From Microcaldota archaeon (GTDB lineage Archaea > Micrarchaeota > Micrarchaeia > Norongarragalinales > UBA97), in NCBI GenBank assembly GCA_016194335.1, contig JACQBR010000011.1, forward strand, positions 62,001 through 126,000: a DNA stretch of 64,000 nucleotides. The letters run 5' to 3'. Under the pieces are notes generated by a model. It made no database searches. It was not told the DNA's origin and saw only the letters and a list, made by a program, of their open reading frames with translations. Below, piece after piece: positions 35,971 through 44,458 of this stretch. The translations under genes and the position numbers were made by a program. Positions within the stretch are counted from its first letter, which is position 1. Each line of letters opens with the position of its first letter.

Positions 35971-37353
35971 CTAATTCGGGGTGGCGGAATCCTTCCCAAC
36001 CACCCTCGTCAGCAGGGGCGGGACCATCACGGTGGTGAGGAACGCCATTGACGCGATGATGGCGTATTCGGCGGGGCCGAGAATCGCCTTGCCGTCGGGG
36101 CCGAGGGCGGTGAGGCCGTAGAGGCCGATGATGAGGGCGATTTCGCCGCGGGGAATCATGCCGATGCCCACGGTGAGGCTGTCTTTCCACTTCATTCCCG
36201 AAATTCCCGAAGCGAAAGAGCACGCCAGGACTTTCGTTAAGGCCGCTATGAGCGTGATTGCGATGATGGGGGCTATGTTCTGGGCCAACGCCGTCACGTT
36301 GAGGAGCATCCCGAGCGAGATGAAGAAGATGGGCGTGAAGAACGATTCAAGCGGGGCGAACAGGGCGAAAATCCCTTTCGAATTCGTGCCGAAATTGAGC
36401 GTGAGGCCGGCGATGAACGCGCCGACGATTGCGGAGAGGCCGATGAACTCGGCAACGTAGGCGTAGGCAAAGGTGTAGGCGAGAATGCCGAGGAATTCCT
36501 TCTCGCCTAGGGACCCGTTGAAATACTTTTCCACAACGAAGCGGCCGATGGCTATACCGCCTGCGATGAAAACCAGGGCGGCAAGCGCGGTGAGTCCGAC
36601 GGGCGCGAGGGCCGCGGCATCAAGGCCCGTGGGAAGGTTGCGAACGAGCGAAAGGACCAGAAGCGCAAGCACGTCGTCAATCACCGCGGCGCCGACAATC
36701 ACGCGGGCAAACTCCCTTTCCATTACCTTCAGTTCGGAAAGCACCGCCACCGTGACGCCCACGCTCGTCGCCGTAAGGGCCGCTGCCAAAAACACGGCGT
36801 AGCCCAACGGGTGGCCAGTGAGGGTTGCGTAGTGGAATCCCGCGACGAACGGGAGGATGACCCCAAGGAGGCCCACGGCGAAATTCCTGACGTTGAAAAT
36901 CCCGTGAAATTCACACTCAAGGCCTATCTTGAAAAGGAGGATTATGGCGCCGAGTTGGGCGAAGACGGCCACAATCCCCTCGTTGGAAACCAAACGGGGT
37001 ACTGTTGAAGGAAAGGGAGCGAAGCCGAAGGCGATTGAAGCGAGGTAGTTGGCGCCCCCGGCAAGAAAGGGGTAAAGCAAGGCAACGGAACCGGGGCTGA
37101 TTAGCATCCCGACGATGAGCAGGACCATCACCGTGGGCTGGCGCAAATGGACCACGAGCAGGTTGGCGAGAATGGCGGAAAGCAGGAGGAATGAAAGCTC
37201 AAACCAGATGCGCTTGTCCGCGTCGACTGCACTAAAAAGGCTCGCACGTAGCACGGAAAGGAAAAGGAATGCCGCGAGAAGGGAGAGAAAAGGGGCGAGG
37301 TAGGGCCTTGCCGACCCGGCAATTTTCCCAATCGCCCTGCGTTTTGCGCCCAT
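35971..37353 (-). CDS. Na+/H+ antiporter (CPA2, Kef/NapA type)
   Basis: This 460-aa protein has about 12-13 membrane helices. It has the CPA2 pattern: LLFKIGLECEF in the early bundle and AAVIDDVLALLVLS with the paired Asp of the transport core (electrogenic Na+/H+ exchangers). GIGMIPRGEIALIIG is also present. There is no C-terminal TrkA-N domain, so it is not a gated Kef channel. It is convergent with the RHH-nucleotidyltransferase gene, separated by 8 nt. Confidence 0.88.
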   Translation of the reverse strand: MGAKRRAIGKIAGSARPYLAPFLSLLAAFLFLSVLRASLFSAVDADKRIWFELSFLLLSAILANLLVVHLRQPTVMVLLIVGMLISPGSVALLYPFLAGGANYLASIAFGFAPFPSTVPRLVSNEGIVAVFAQLGAIILLFKIGLECEFHGIFNVRNFAVGLLGVILPFVAGFHYATLTGHPLGYAVFLAAALTATSVGVTVAVLSELKVMEREFARVIVGAAVIDDVLALLVLSLVRNLPTGLDAAALAPVGLTALAALVFIAGGIAIGRFVVEKYFNGSLGEKEFLGILAYTFAYAYVAEFIGLSAIVGAFIAGLTLNFGTNSKGIFALFAPLESFFTPIFFISLGMLLNVTALAQNIAPIIAITLIAALTKVLACSFASGISGMKWKDSLTVGIGMIPRGEIALIIGLYGLTALGPDGKAILGPAEYAIIASMAFLTTVMVPPLLTRVVGKDSATPN

Positions 37354-37460
37354 TGCGTGAAGATAAGGAAATCCGCAGGTTATAAAACGTGACTTACCCC
37401 CCCTTCCAAAAATGAGTTCGGCATAACGCGCCTAACACTCCCAACCCCACGAGGAGTTCT

Positions 37461-37470
37461 GCTTAAATTG
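37461..37470 (+). promoter_or_regulatory. TATA-like box for the membrane-fused speD gene
   Basis: GCTTAAATTG lies 24-33 nt before ATG 37494, supporting this ATG and a leaderless transcript. Confidence 0.45.
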
Positions 37471-37493
37471 CGCGGCCGCCCTAATTGTTTGCG

Positions 37494-38399
37494 ATGGACT
37501 TCATTCCCGCGATTGCCGCACTGGGGCTGGCCGGCCTTCTTGCAAAGCTCACCGACGCCGTCGTTGACGACGGGATCAAGCCCCGCACTCTCGGATGGCT
37601 CGACTCGGCAATGGGCTTGGCCTACGGGATTATCGGGGGGCTGGCCGCGACGGGGGGAACGCAGTTTGCCACCGTCGTGATTGCCATCACCCTCGGCGTG
37701 CTTGCGGGAGGGAAGATCGACAGGCGGGCGCATCAGTACGCGATTGCGGGCCTGCTGGGGGTGGTTGCGCTTGTTGGGCTGCCAGCAGTGAACGTTTGGA
37801 TGCTTATCCTGCTCATAGCCGCGGCGGCGGTTGACGAGAAGGTGAGCGACATTGCCGAGTTCAGGCGCGACATCACCGCAAAAATCCTTAAGGCGCGCAT
37901 CGTGCTCGAAATCGCGTCATTGGGAGCGTCGGCATACTTCAACGACTTCACCTATTTCTTCGCAGTGCTTTCTTTCGACATCGGCTATCATGCCGCGGAA
38001 TGGCTGGCTGGGCGGATGGTTCCCGACTCGAGGATCGAAGGCACCCACCTGATTATGGACCTTTCCGACTGCAGGCGCGACAGGCTTGCTGACGCGAACT
38101 ACGTGAGGCGCTTCCTGCGCGAACTGCCATCCAAAGTGGGAATGACGCGAATCGGCGAGCCTGTGGTTCACCGCCTCCCCCCCTCGCAGAGGGGGGCGGA
38201 CCCCGGCGGGGTGAGCGGGTTTGTCGTCATTGCCGAAAGCCACATTTCCATCCACACTTTCCCCGCAACGCGCGAGGCGTCGGTTGACGTGTTTTCCTGC
38301 AGGCCCTTCGACGCGGCGAAGCTGGAAAAGCTGGTGAAGAAAAGCCTTGGGGCGGGCAAGATTGATAGCCAGGTGATCCAAAGGTGGAGACGGGAGTAG
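37494..38399 (+). CDS. S-adenosylmethionine decarboxylase fused to an N-terminal membrane domain
   Basis: This protein of about 301 aa. Residues about 1-165 form five to six membrane helices (ALGLAGLLAKLTDAVVDDG, AMGLAYGIIGGLAA, LLGVVALVGLPAV, FAVLSFDIGYHAAEWLAG). Residues about 180-301 are an AdoMet decarboxylase proenzyme of prokaryotic SpeD type. GTHLIMDLSDC and AESHISIHTFP are conserved; Ser252, the second Ser of that motif, is the expected self-cleavage and pyruvoyl-forming residue. VDVFSCRPFD has the catalytic Cys. It would make decarboxylated AdoMet for polyamines. SpeD is normally soluble and about 120 aa, so the fusion is unusual. No speE is nearby. Confidence 0.82.
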   Translation: MDFIPAIAALGLAGLLAKLTDAVVDDGIKPRTLGWLDSAMGLAYGIIGGLAATGGTQFATVVIAITLGVLAGGKIDRRAHQYAIAGLLGVVALVGLPAVNVWMLILLIAAAAVDEKVSDIAEFRRDITAKILKARIVLEIASLGASAYFNDFTYFFAVLSFDIGYHAAEWLAGRMVPDSRIEGTHLIMDLSDCRRDRLADANYVRRFLRELPSKVGMTRIGEPVVHRLPPSQRGADPGGVSGFVVIAESHISIHTFPATREASVDVFSCRPFDAAKLEKLVKKSLGAGKIDSQVIQRWRRE

Positions 38400-38491
38400 A
38401 ACTATTCCGACGTGCTTATTAACCATCAAAAACAAAATATCATAAATGGGAAGAAATCGCGGATTCGTTTGTTACGCTTGAGGAAATCCAT

Positions 38492-38644
38492 ATGGCCAAG
38501 CCAATCGAACCAACGCCGACATTGAAGGGCAAAGACGCCGATAAGTTCGTCGAACTTACCCACAGGACGGAAGCAAATCCTGACCCGGAAAAAGCGAAAT
38601 TCCTCGAAGAATGCTTTTTGCTTTACTCAAGATTCAAATTCTAG
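38492..38644 (+). CDS. Small antitoxin-like protein upstream of a GNAT gene
   Basis: This 50-aa protein starts at ATG 38492 with GAGG about 10 nt upstream. The N-terminus IEPTPTLKGKDADKFVELTH resembles the short archaeal and cyanobacterial proteins with a PTPxLxGxDAxxF motif that often precede toxins. It is placed 9 nt before a GNAT acetyltransferase of toxin type. Low GC content shared with the neighbour suggests a mobile pair. Its antitoxin role is inferred. Confidence 0.6.
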   Translation: MAKPIEPTPTLKGKDADKFVELTHRTEANPDPEKAKFLEECFLLYSRFKF

Positions 38645-38653
38645 GCGGTTGGA

Positions 38654-39193
38654 GTGCCAAGGGACCACCTGCCGGTAAATGATTTGACGATCACTGCGCT
38701 TAATCCGGGCGTTTCGCTTGATACTTTTAACTGCGATGACAGCGACTTGAACGACTTTCTAAAGAAAGACGCGCCAGTTTATGAACATAATGGCATCGCA
38801 AGAACATACGTTTGCCTCTACCAGAATAGCCCCATAGGTTTTTTCAGCATATGCGCGGACGCCATTCGCTTGTCTATGGAAGAGAGGAAAGGCGAATTTG
38901 GCAAGGGGAAGCTTCATCCCGACTATCCGGCGATGAAAATAGCACGACTGGGGGTTTCCGCAGATTTTCAAGGAAGGGGTGTGGGAACAAGCCTTGTCAA
39001 GATAGCGATCGGCAAGGCTATCAGCCTCTCGCGGGAAATCGGTTGCCGGTTCGTCACCGTCGATTCCTACCCTAAACAAGTGGACTTCTATTTGAAGTGC
39101 GGCTTCATAAGAAATTTAGAGGACAAGTCCGGAGAGAACGTTAGCCTGCGCCTCGACCTGCTCGACTACCTCAGCCTGAATCAAGCGCGCTAG
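38654..39193 (+). CDS. GNAT acetyltransferase, TacT-like toxin candidate
   Basis: This 179-aa GNAT protein has FNCDDSDLNDFLKKDA at about residues 24-40, then RTYVCLYQNSPIGFFSICAD. LGVSADFQGRGVGTSLVKIA is the acetyl-CoA loop, and FVTVDSYPKQVDFYLKCGF follows. The F.C...LN.FL opening is typical of TacT/AtaT-type toxins that acetylate aminoacyl-tRNA, here paired with a small non-DUF1778 antitoxin-like gene. GTG 38654 is the likely start. The pair has lower GC than its surroundings. Confidence 0.75.
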   Translation: MPRDHLPVNDLTITALNPGVSLDTFNCDDSDLNDFLKKDAPVYEHNGIARTYVCLYQNSPIGFFSICADAIRLSMEERKGEFGKGKLHPDYPAMKIARLGVSADFQGRGVGTSLVKIAIGKAISLSREIGCRFVTVDSYPKQVDFYLKCGFIRNLEDKSGENVSLRLDLLDYLSLNQAR

Positions 39194-39255
39194 AAAAATA
39201 GGCGCACCCAACCTTATTTCCAAAGTGCCAAATGGCGCCTTATCGGAGATAGAGG

Positions 39256-39262
39256 AAAAAAA
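39256..39262 (-). terminator. U-rich terminator after tRNA-Ser
   Basis: Seven consecutive T residues on the minus strand follow the tRNA 3' end directly, typical of archaeal oligo-U termination. Confidence 0.45.
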
Positions 39263-39263
39263 G

Positions 39264-39406
39264 CGCCGGGGACGAGATTTGAACTCGCAAGGACTATGCG
39301 TCCACTGGTTCTCCCTTGAAAGCCGGTTGGTAGAAACCAACGCGCCCAACGGTGGGCTTGAGGCCATTTCGAGACCAGCGCGATGACCGGGTTCCGCCAC
39401 CCCGGC
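39264..39406 (-). tRNA. tRNA-Ser(CGA) with a 57-nt intron
   Basis: Acceptor stem GCCGGGG (39400-39406) pairs with CCCCGGC (39265-39271), with discriminator G at 39264. The D arm has GCG/CGC. The anticodon stem CUGGU/ACCAG encloses CU-CGA-A. A long variable arm (GGAC GCATA GUCC) and T arm GCGAG-UUCAAAU-CUCGU complete a class II tRNA of about 86 nt. The intron (about 39311-39367) sits after position 37, the canonical archaeal site. CCA is not encoded. The CGA anticodon, G73 and long variable arm indicate serine. Confidence 0.9.
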
Positions 39407-39481
39407 GCGAAAACCCCTTCATTAATGTTGGGGCGAGAGCTTGTTTTTATTGAGTCAGTTGGGAGGGGAAGAAGGAGTCGG

Positions 39482-40012
39482 CTAGTTCTGGCTGGACCGC
39501 TCAAGCCAGGGAATCCTGATTTTGCCCAATTGGGGAATGAGCTTGCCGGCCGCCTTGAATAGGTAGAAGAAGAAATAGAGGAGAAAAACGTCCATCAGGT
39601 AGTCGAGGAAGGCCGATTGCCAAGTGGGGAAGATGCCGGTGAACCAGTAGCCGACGTTGTGCAAGAGCGACGCGAGGGCGAAGAGGGGCAGTAGGGGAAT
39701 GGGGCTTGCGTTATTGCCATTGCGCGCGAGGGCGAAGACGCAAAGCGCGATGAGGGCGTGGGCAGCCTGGTGGAAGACGGCGTCGAAGAAAACCGCGGGG
39801 GAGGAGAGGAAAAGGCCGTAGATGTTGAGCAGCGCGTAGGGGTCGGCGAGATGGCCGTATGCCGCCGTCACGCCCTTGCCGAAGAGCGAGAAATAGACGC
39901 CCACCTTTATCCAGATTGCGGCCTGCACCCCAAGGTAAAGCAGGGCAATGCGGCTGAAGGTTTTCCCGTCGATTGCAAAATCGTTTGCGGAAAGCATGAA
40001 TGCCACGGCCAA
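39482..40012 (-). CDS. Hypothetical integral membrane protein
   Basis: This 176-aa protein has about four to five membrane helices (for example IALLYLGVQAAIWIKVGVYF, AFLDYLMDVFLLYFFFYLF). It carries FHQAAHALIALCVFALA, with a His pair. It is not recognised. The start is TTG 40012 or ATG 39997; it follows the PfkB kinase gene by 21 nt on the same strand, probably as one transcript. Confidence 0.6.
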   Translation of the reverse strand: MAVAFMLSANDFAIDGKTFSRIALLYLGVQAAIWIKVGVYFSLFGKGVTAAYGHLADPYALLNIYGLFLSSPAVFFDAVFHQAAHALIALCVFALARNGNNASPIPLLPLFALASLLHNVGYWFTGIFPTWQSAFLDYLMDVFLLYFFFYLFKAAGKLIPQLGKIRIPWLERSSQN

Positions 40013-40033
40013 GAAGTTCTCTCGCTTGTCCCT

Positions 40034-40954
40034 TTACCAATGCACTGCCGACTCCAGCTCGTCGTACCGTTTGGTTATGTCCCTGGCAGTGATTGACTCG
40101 AGCCGGGCCACTGAAAAGTCCTCCACCGCAAAGCTGCCCATCACCGTGGCGCATGCCATCGCCATCCTGAGGTCCTTGAGCCGCAGCCTCTCCCTCGTTG
40201 CCTGTTTTTTTGCAAGGAAGCCCATCAACCCCCCCGCGAAAGAGTCGCCCGCGCCGGTGGGGTCCACCACGTCGTAGAGGGGAAATGCGGGAAAGGGATA
40301 TACCGCCCCGTTGAAGAAAAGCAGGCTGCCGTGCTCGCCCTTCTTGATTGCGAGAAACCGAGGGCCCATTGCCAGGATTTTCCTGCCGGCCTTGAGGAGG
40401 TTGCCCTCCTGCGAAAGCATCCGCGCCTCGGCGTCGTTGAGCACGATGCCGTCGACTGCCGAGACGGTCTTCTTCAGATCCTCAACGTCGTTCTCGATGT
40501 AATACGAAATCGTGTCCATCACGCAAAGCCGGTTTTTGGCCGCTTGCTTCAGTATCCTGAGCTGGTGTGCGGGAAGCATCGTGGCGAGGTAGAGAAGCGA
40601 ATTCTTCTGCCCAAGCCTCTTGGGAACTTCCGGAACGTAACTGGCGAGGCAGTTCAGCTCGCTGGCGTTGACCGTGCGCGTGTGGAGGGAGTGGTCGAAG
40701 CTCATGTCAAAAAAAGGCGATTTCTCCCGGCTGCGCACCACGCCGCTTGCGTCGATTCCCTTGCGGCCCGAAAGCCTCTGCAAATAGCCTGGGGGAAAGT
40801 CGCTACCCACCACCCCCAGCAGGCTCACGGGGGCGAAAAAGCTGGCGCTGAGGGAAAAGAAACTTGCCGCGCCGCCCAACACGCGCTCTACAGTCCGCAA
40901 TGGCGTGCGGATGGTGTCAAGGGCAATCGAGCCTGCGCAGATTATGGAGGTCAT
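40034..40954 (-). CDS. PfkB-family carbohydrate kinase
   Basis: This protein of about 306 aa has the ribokinase/PfkB fold. SIICAGSIALDTI and LGGAASFFSLSA lie at the N-terminus, and the PfkB signature DPTGAGDSFAGGLMGF with the catalytic Asp lies near residue 245. The substrate is uncertain: ribokinase-like sugar kinases, ADP-dependent nucleoside kinases and adenosine kinase are all PfkB members. ATG 40954 gives MTSIICAGS; a TTG at 40972 adds six residues. Confidence 0.88.
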   Translation of the reverse strand: MTSIICAGSIALDTIRTPLRTVERVLGGAASFFSLSASFFAPVSLLGVVGSDFPPGYLQRLSGRKGIDASGVVRSREKSPFFDMSFDHSLHTRTVNASELNCLASYVPEVPKRLGQKNSLLYLATMLPAHQLRILKQAAKNRLCVMDTISYYIENDVEDLKKTVSAVDGIVLNDAEARMLSQEGNLLKAGRKILAMGPRFLAIKKGEHGSLLFFNGAVYPFPAFPLYDVVDPTGAGDSFAGGLMGFLAKKQATRERLRLKDLRMAMACATVMGSFAVEDFSVARLESITARDITKRYDELESAVHW

Positions 40955-41102
40955 TTGAATCGAGCGCCGCAATCGTGTGGACCTGGGACGGGAGAGGAGG
41001 GAAAAAAAAACCGAATCCGCAATATTGTTGGACGGCCAAAGGAATAAAACACAGGCGGGGGAAAGTGCGGTTTTTAAGCTTGAGGAGGGCTAACTAGTTC
41101 CT

Positions 41103-42101
41103 ATGGCAGGCAGGACGGAAGGCAGGGGCCCAACGCCCAAATCCGATTTGGCAATCGGCAGTTCGGGAGCCGTTGCACTCATTCCAGGCAGTTCCAACCC
41201 CGGCCTTTGCAGGGAAATCACGGGGAAACTCGGGCTTCCCCTCTGCGCCGTTGAGCTGAAGAAATTCGCCGACGGCGAGACCAGCGTCATCGTGGCCGAA
41301 AGCCTGCGCGGCAAGGACGTTTTCATCATCCAAAGCACCTGCACGCCAGTGAACGACATGCTTCTGGAACTGGCTTTCCTCATCGACTGCGCCAAGCGCG
41401 TGAGCGCAAGGCGGGTGGTGGTGGTCATCCCCTATTTCGGCTACTCCAGGCAGGACCGCCTAATCGGCCGCTCCCCAATCAGCGCCCGGCTTGTTGCCGA
41501 CCTTCTCCAGCTTGCCGGCGCAACCGCGATTGTGAGCATCGACCTGCACTCCAACCCCATTACGGGCTTTTTCTCAATCCCGGTTGACAACCTCTCGGCA
41601 AACGCCATCTTCGCCGACTACCTCAAGGCCGAGGGGCTTGAAGGCGAAGGGATTACCGTGGTGTCTCCCGACGTGGGAGGGGTGAAGCGCGCGCGCAACC
41701 TCGCGAGGCTGCTGCACTCTGAACTGGCAATCATCGACAAGAAACGCCCCAGGCCCAACGAGTCGGAAGTGGCCAGCGTGGTGGGGGAAGTGGAGGGAAG
41801 GACCTGCATACTTCTTGACGACATCGTCGACACGGGAGGCTCGCTCTGCGGGGCGGCCAAGGCGCTGAAGGATAAGGGCGCAAGGCGCGTGCTTGCCTGC
41901 TGCACCCACGCTGTGCTCAGCGGCGACGCGGTCGCAAGGGTGGCGGGGTCGAACATCGAAAAACTGCTCGTGACAAACACCATCCCGCTGAAAAAACCCC
42001 ACCCGAAAATAATCCCCCTTTCAGTCGCGCACCTGCTTGCAGAATCAATAAGGCGGATTCATCTCGACCTTTCGATAAGCGAACTGTTCGAGAAAAATTG
42101 A
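41103..42101 (+). CDS. prs: Ribose-phosphate pyrophosphokinase (PRPP synthase)
   Basis: This 332-aa enzyme transfers pyrophosphate from ATP to ribose-5-phosphate, giving PRPP for nucleotide synthesis. It has FADGETSV, the flexible-loop region VIPYFGYSRQDRLIG, VSIDLHSNPITGFF, and the PRPP loop ILLDDIVDTGGSLCGA. The N-terminus is about 20 residues longer than usual. It heads the run prs-pyrF-pyrE-rpe-pyrD-pyrK-pyrC. Confidence 0.96.
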   Translation: MAGRTEGRGPTPKSDLAIGSSGAVALIPGSSNPGLCREITGKLGLPLCAVELKKFADGETSVIVAESLRGKDVFIIQSTCTPVNDMLLELAFLIDCAKRVSARRVVVVIPYFGYSRQDRLIGRSPISARLVADLLQLAGATAIVSIDLHSNPITGFFSIPVDNLSANAIFADYLKAEGLEGEGITVVSPDVGGVKRARNLARLLHSELAIIDKKRPRPNESEVASVVGEVEGRTCILLDDIVDTGGSLCGAAKALKDKGARRVLACCTHAVLSGDAVARVAGSNIEKLLVTNTIPLKKPHPKIIPLSVAHLLAESIRRIHLDLSISELFEKN

Positions 42102-42178
42102 TTTTTACGGTTTTAGACCAAAAGCACTCTGAAAGTGCCTTTGAAGCCATTGAGACCCAAAATGTGGAGAATATCAGC

Positions 42179-42988
42179 ATGACCTCCAAATTCCTCTCCG
42201 CACTCGATTCCGCAATGGAACAGAAAGGGAGCATGCTCTGCGTGGGGCTCGACCCCGCAACGCCTGAAATGAGGCGCGACGCGTGCGTGCCGCAAGAATA
42301 TTTGTCCCATCCTGAAGGCGAGGCGGAGGGGCTTCTCCAATTCTGCAAGGGCATCATAGGGCAAACCTCGCAATACGCCTGCGCGTTCAAGACCAATTTA
42401 CAATACATCCTGCCTTTTTCCCTTGGGCAGATGCAGGAGCTCAACGGGGAGGTGCATAAAGCCGGGGTGCAAAACATTCTTGACGTGAAGCTCTCCGACA
42501 TCGGCGCGACCAACCGCGCGTCAATCCACTGGGCGGCCAAGGCGGGTTTTGACGCAATCACGGCCTCGCCATTTGCCGGCAACGTGGAGGAAACGGCCAA
42601 GTACGGCCGCGAGCTGGGGGTTGGAATCATCGTCCTGACGCTCACGAGCAACCCCGAGGCGCACTTCTTCATGCGCGACGCCCAAATCGGCGGCCTCAGG
42701 GGCTACGAATGGATTGCCGGCAAGGTTGCGCAAAGCGGGGCTGATGGCTGCGTGGTCGGCGCTACCGGCACCACCCGCGAAGAATGGATGGAAATAAGGA
42801 AGACCATCGGGGAGGAGCGAGTCATCCTCGTCCCCGGAATGGGCGCGCAGGGCGGGGATGGCAAAGCCGCGGTTGAGCTGGGGGGGAAAATCATCGTGAA
42901 CTCCTCGCGCGAGACGATTTACTCCCCCGAACCGGGAAAGGAAGCGAAGAGAATCAGGGACACGCTCAACGGGCTGAAGAAGAAATAG
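42179..42988 (+). CDS. pyrF: Orotidine 5'-phosphate decarboxylase (class 2 type)
   Basis: This enzyme of about 269 aa converts OMP to UMP. It is the longer class 2 OMPDC: CVGLDPATPEMR at the N-terminus, AFKTNLQYILPF, the catalytic DVKLSDIGATN (Asp-x-Lys-x-x-Asp), ASPFAGNVEE and VVGATGTTREEW. ATG 42179 has GGAG 9 nt upstream; a longer frame to 42098 would overlap prs and is not needed. Confidence 0.95.
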   Translation: MTSKFLSALDSAMEQKGSMLCVGLDPATPEMRRDACVPQEYLSHPEGEAEGLLQFCKGIIGQTSQYACAFKTNLQYILPFSLGQMQELNGEVHKAGVQNILDVKLSDIGATNRASIHWAAKAGFDAITASPFAGNVEETAKYGRELGVGIIVLTLTSNPEAHFFMRDAQIGGLRGYEWIAGKVAQSGADGCVVGATGTTREEWMEIRKTIGEERVILVPGMGAQGGDGKAAVELGGKIIVNSSRETIYSPEPGKEAKRIRDTLNGLKKK

Positions 42989-43007
42989 ATTGATCGGGTG
43001 CGTTCTG

Positions 43008-43721
43008 TTGGCTCAAGACTCGAATATTCAAAAGGGACTCGTGGAACTTTTGCTCAGGAAAGGCGCGCTTAAAATCGCGAAAGGCGAATCGGATTTTTTC
43101 ACATTCAAGAGCGGAAGGCGCTCGCCCAATTTCATCAACATAGGCGCGCTCAGCGACGGTGAGTCGTCCGCGTTTTTGGGCCGCGCATTCGCGCAGGCGG
43201 CGATGGAAGGGGTGGAGTCTGGAAAAATAGGCGAATTCGATTACGTCTTCGGACCCGCTTACAAGGGGATTCCCATAGCCGCGCTCACCTGCTCGGCGCT
43301 TTTCGAGAAGTTCGGCAAGAACGCGTCTCTGCTCTACGACCGGAAGGAGGAGAAGGCGTACGGCGACGCTTCGGCCGACAAGGCAATCGTGGGCGCGGGC
43401 GCGTGGAGGAAGGGCGGAAAAATCCTCCTGGTCGACGACGTGATCACCACAGGCAAGGCCAAGTACGATTCGCTTGAGAAATTGAAGGCGCTCGAGGGGT
43501 TTGAGATTGCGGGAATGGTCATCGCCGTTGACAGGATGGAAAAAAGCGGCGATGCCGAAAATGTCGGGCCGCTCACTGCGGTGCAAACGCTCGAGAAGGA
43601 ACTGGGAATCAGGACCGTCTCGATAATCACGATGCATGACATCTTCTCCCAGGTGAAGGGCACGCTCTCCCCCGCCGTGCTTTCCGCGTGGGAGCAATAC
43701 TGGAGGAAATACTGCGCGTGA
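43008..43721 (+). CDS. pyrE: Orotate phosphoribosyltransferase
   Basis: This enzyme of about 237 aa adds PRPP-derived ribose phosphate to orotate. The substrate hood FFTFKSGRRSPNFINIG and the PRPP loop ILLVDDVITTGKA are present, with FGPAYKGIPIAA and the acidic pair. The length and hood are of the bacterial/eukaryotic type. TTG 43008 has GGGTG 7 nt upstream; the alternative TTG 42990 has no Shine-Dalgarno. It starts 19 nt after pyrF. Confidence 0.95.
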   Translation: MAQDSNIQKGLVELLLRKGALKIAKGESDFFTFKSGRRSPNFINIGALSDGESSAFLGRAFAQAAMEGVESGKIGEFDYVFGPAYKGIPIAALTCSALFEKFGKNASLLYDRKEEKAYGDASADKAIVGAGAWRKGGKILLVDDVITTGKAKYDSLEKLKALEGFEIAGMVIAVDRMEKSGDAENVGPLTAVQTLEKELGIRTVSIITMHDIFSQVKGTLSPAVLSAWEQYWRKYCA

Positions 43722-43726
43722 ATCTC

Positions 43727-44395
43727 ATGGCTAGGCATATTTGCGCATCAATCCTCGCGGCCGACCAGGGGAGGTTGGCGGAAGAAGCGCAGCGAATGGA
43801 GAAGGCGGGCGCGGATTTCATCCACGTTGACGTGATGGACGGGAAGTTCGTCCCGCCCGTGCATTACGGCGTGGAGACCGTGAGAAAGCTTGCAAACCAA
43901 GTTCGCATCGGGATTGAGGCGCACCTCATGGTGCAAAGGCCGTGGGAAAGCGTCGGGGAATACGCCAAGGCCGGTGCGCAGAGGATAATCTACCACCGGG
44001 AAACGGGAAACGAGAAAGAGATGGAGAAAACCGCGTCAATAATTTCCAAAAGCAATTCAGTTGCAGGAATCGCAATCAACCCGGCCACGCCGGTCGAGCG
44101 GCTTTCGCGGGAAATGCTTGAAGGAAACGGCATCATACTCGTCATGAGCGTCAACCCCGGCTGGGCCGGGCAGGATTTCATCGCCGAGAGCCCGGAGAAA
44201 GTTGCCCAAGTCTCCTCGCTGCTCGGCAATTACGGCCTCGAGCGGGAAATCGAGATGGACGGCGGAATCAATGCGCACACCGCAAAACAATGCGCCCTCG
44301 CGGGTGCGCACTCGTTCGTTGCCGGAAGTTACCTCTTCAAATCGAAGGACGCCAAAGAACCCATTGGGCAATTGAGGACATTAATGGAGAAATGA
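43727..44395 (+). CDS. rpe: Ribulose-phosphate 3-epimerase
   Basis: This enzyme of about 222 aa interconverts ribulose-5- and xylulose-5-phosphate. ASILAADQG near the N-terminus, FIHVDVMDGKFVPP with metal ligands, EAHLMV, LVMSVNPGWAGQDFI and the phosphate-binding EMDGGIN are all there. ATG 43727 comes 5 nt after the pyrE stop. Its place between pyrE and pyrD links pentose supply to pyrimidine synthesis; with transketolase and transaldolase at 20-23 kb it supports a non-oxidative pentose phosphate pathway. Confidence 0.95.
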   Translation: MARHICASILAADQGRLAEEAQRMEKAGADFIHVDVMDGKFVPPVHYGVETVRKLANQVRIGIEAHLMVQRPWESVGEYAKAGAQRIIYHRETGNEKEMEKTASIISKSNSVAGIAINPATPVERLSREMLEGNGIILVMSVNPGWAGQDFIAESPEKVAQVSSLLGNYGLEREIEMDGGINAHTAKQCALAGAHSFVAGSYLFKSKDAKEPIGQLRTLMEK

Positions 44396-44458
44396 AGAAC
44401 GATGCCATCAGGAGCGTTTGAATGCATCCAAACAGTATAGGGGTTGACGAATAGGCAT

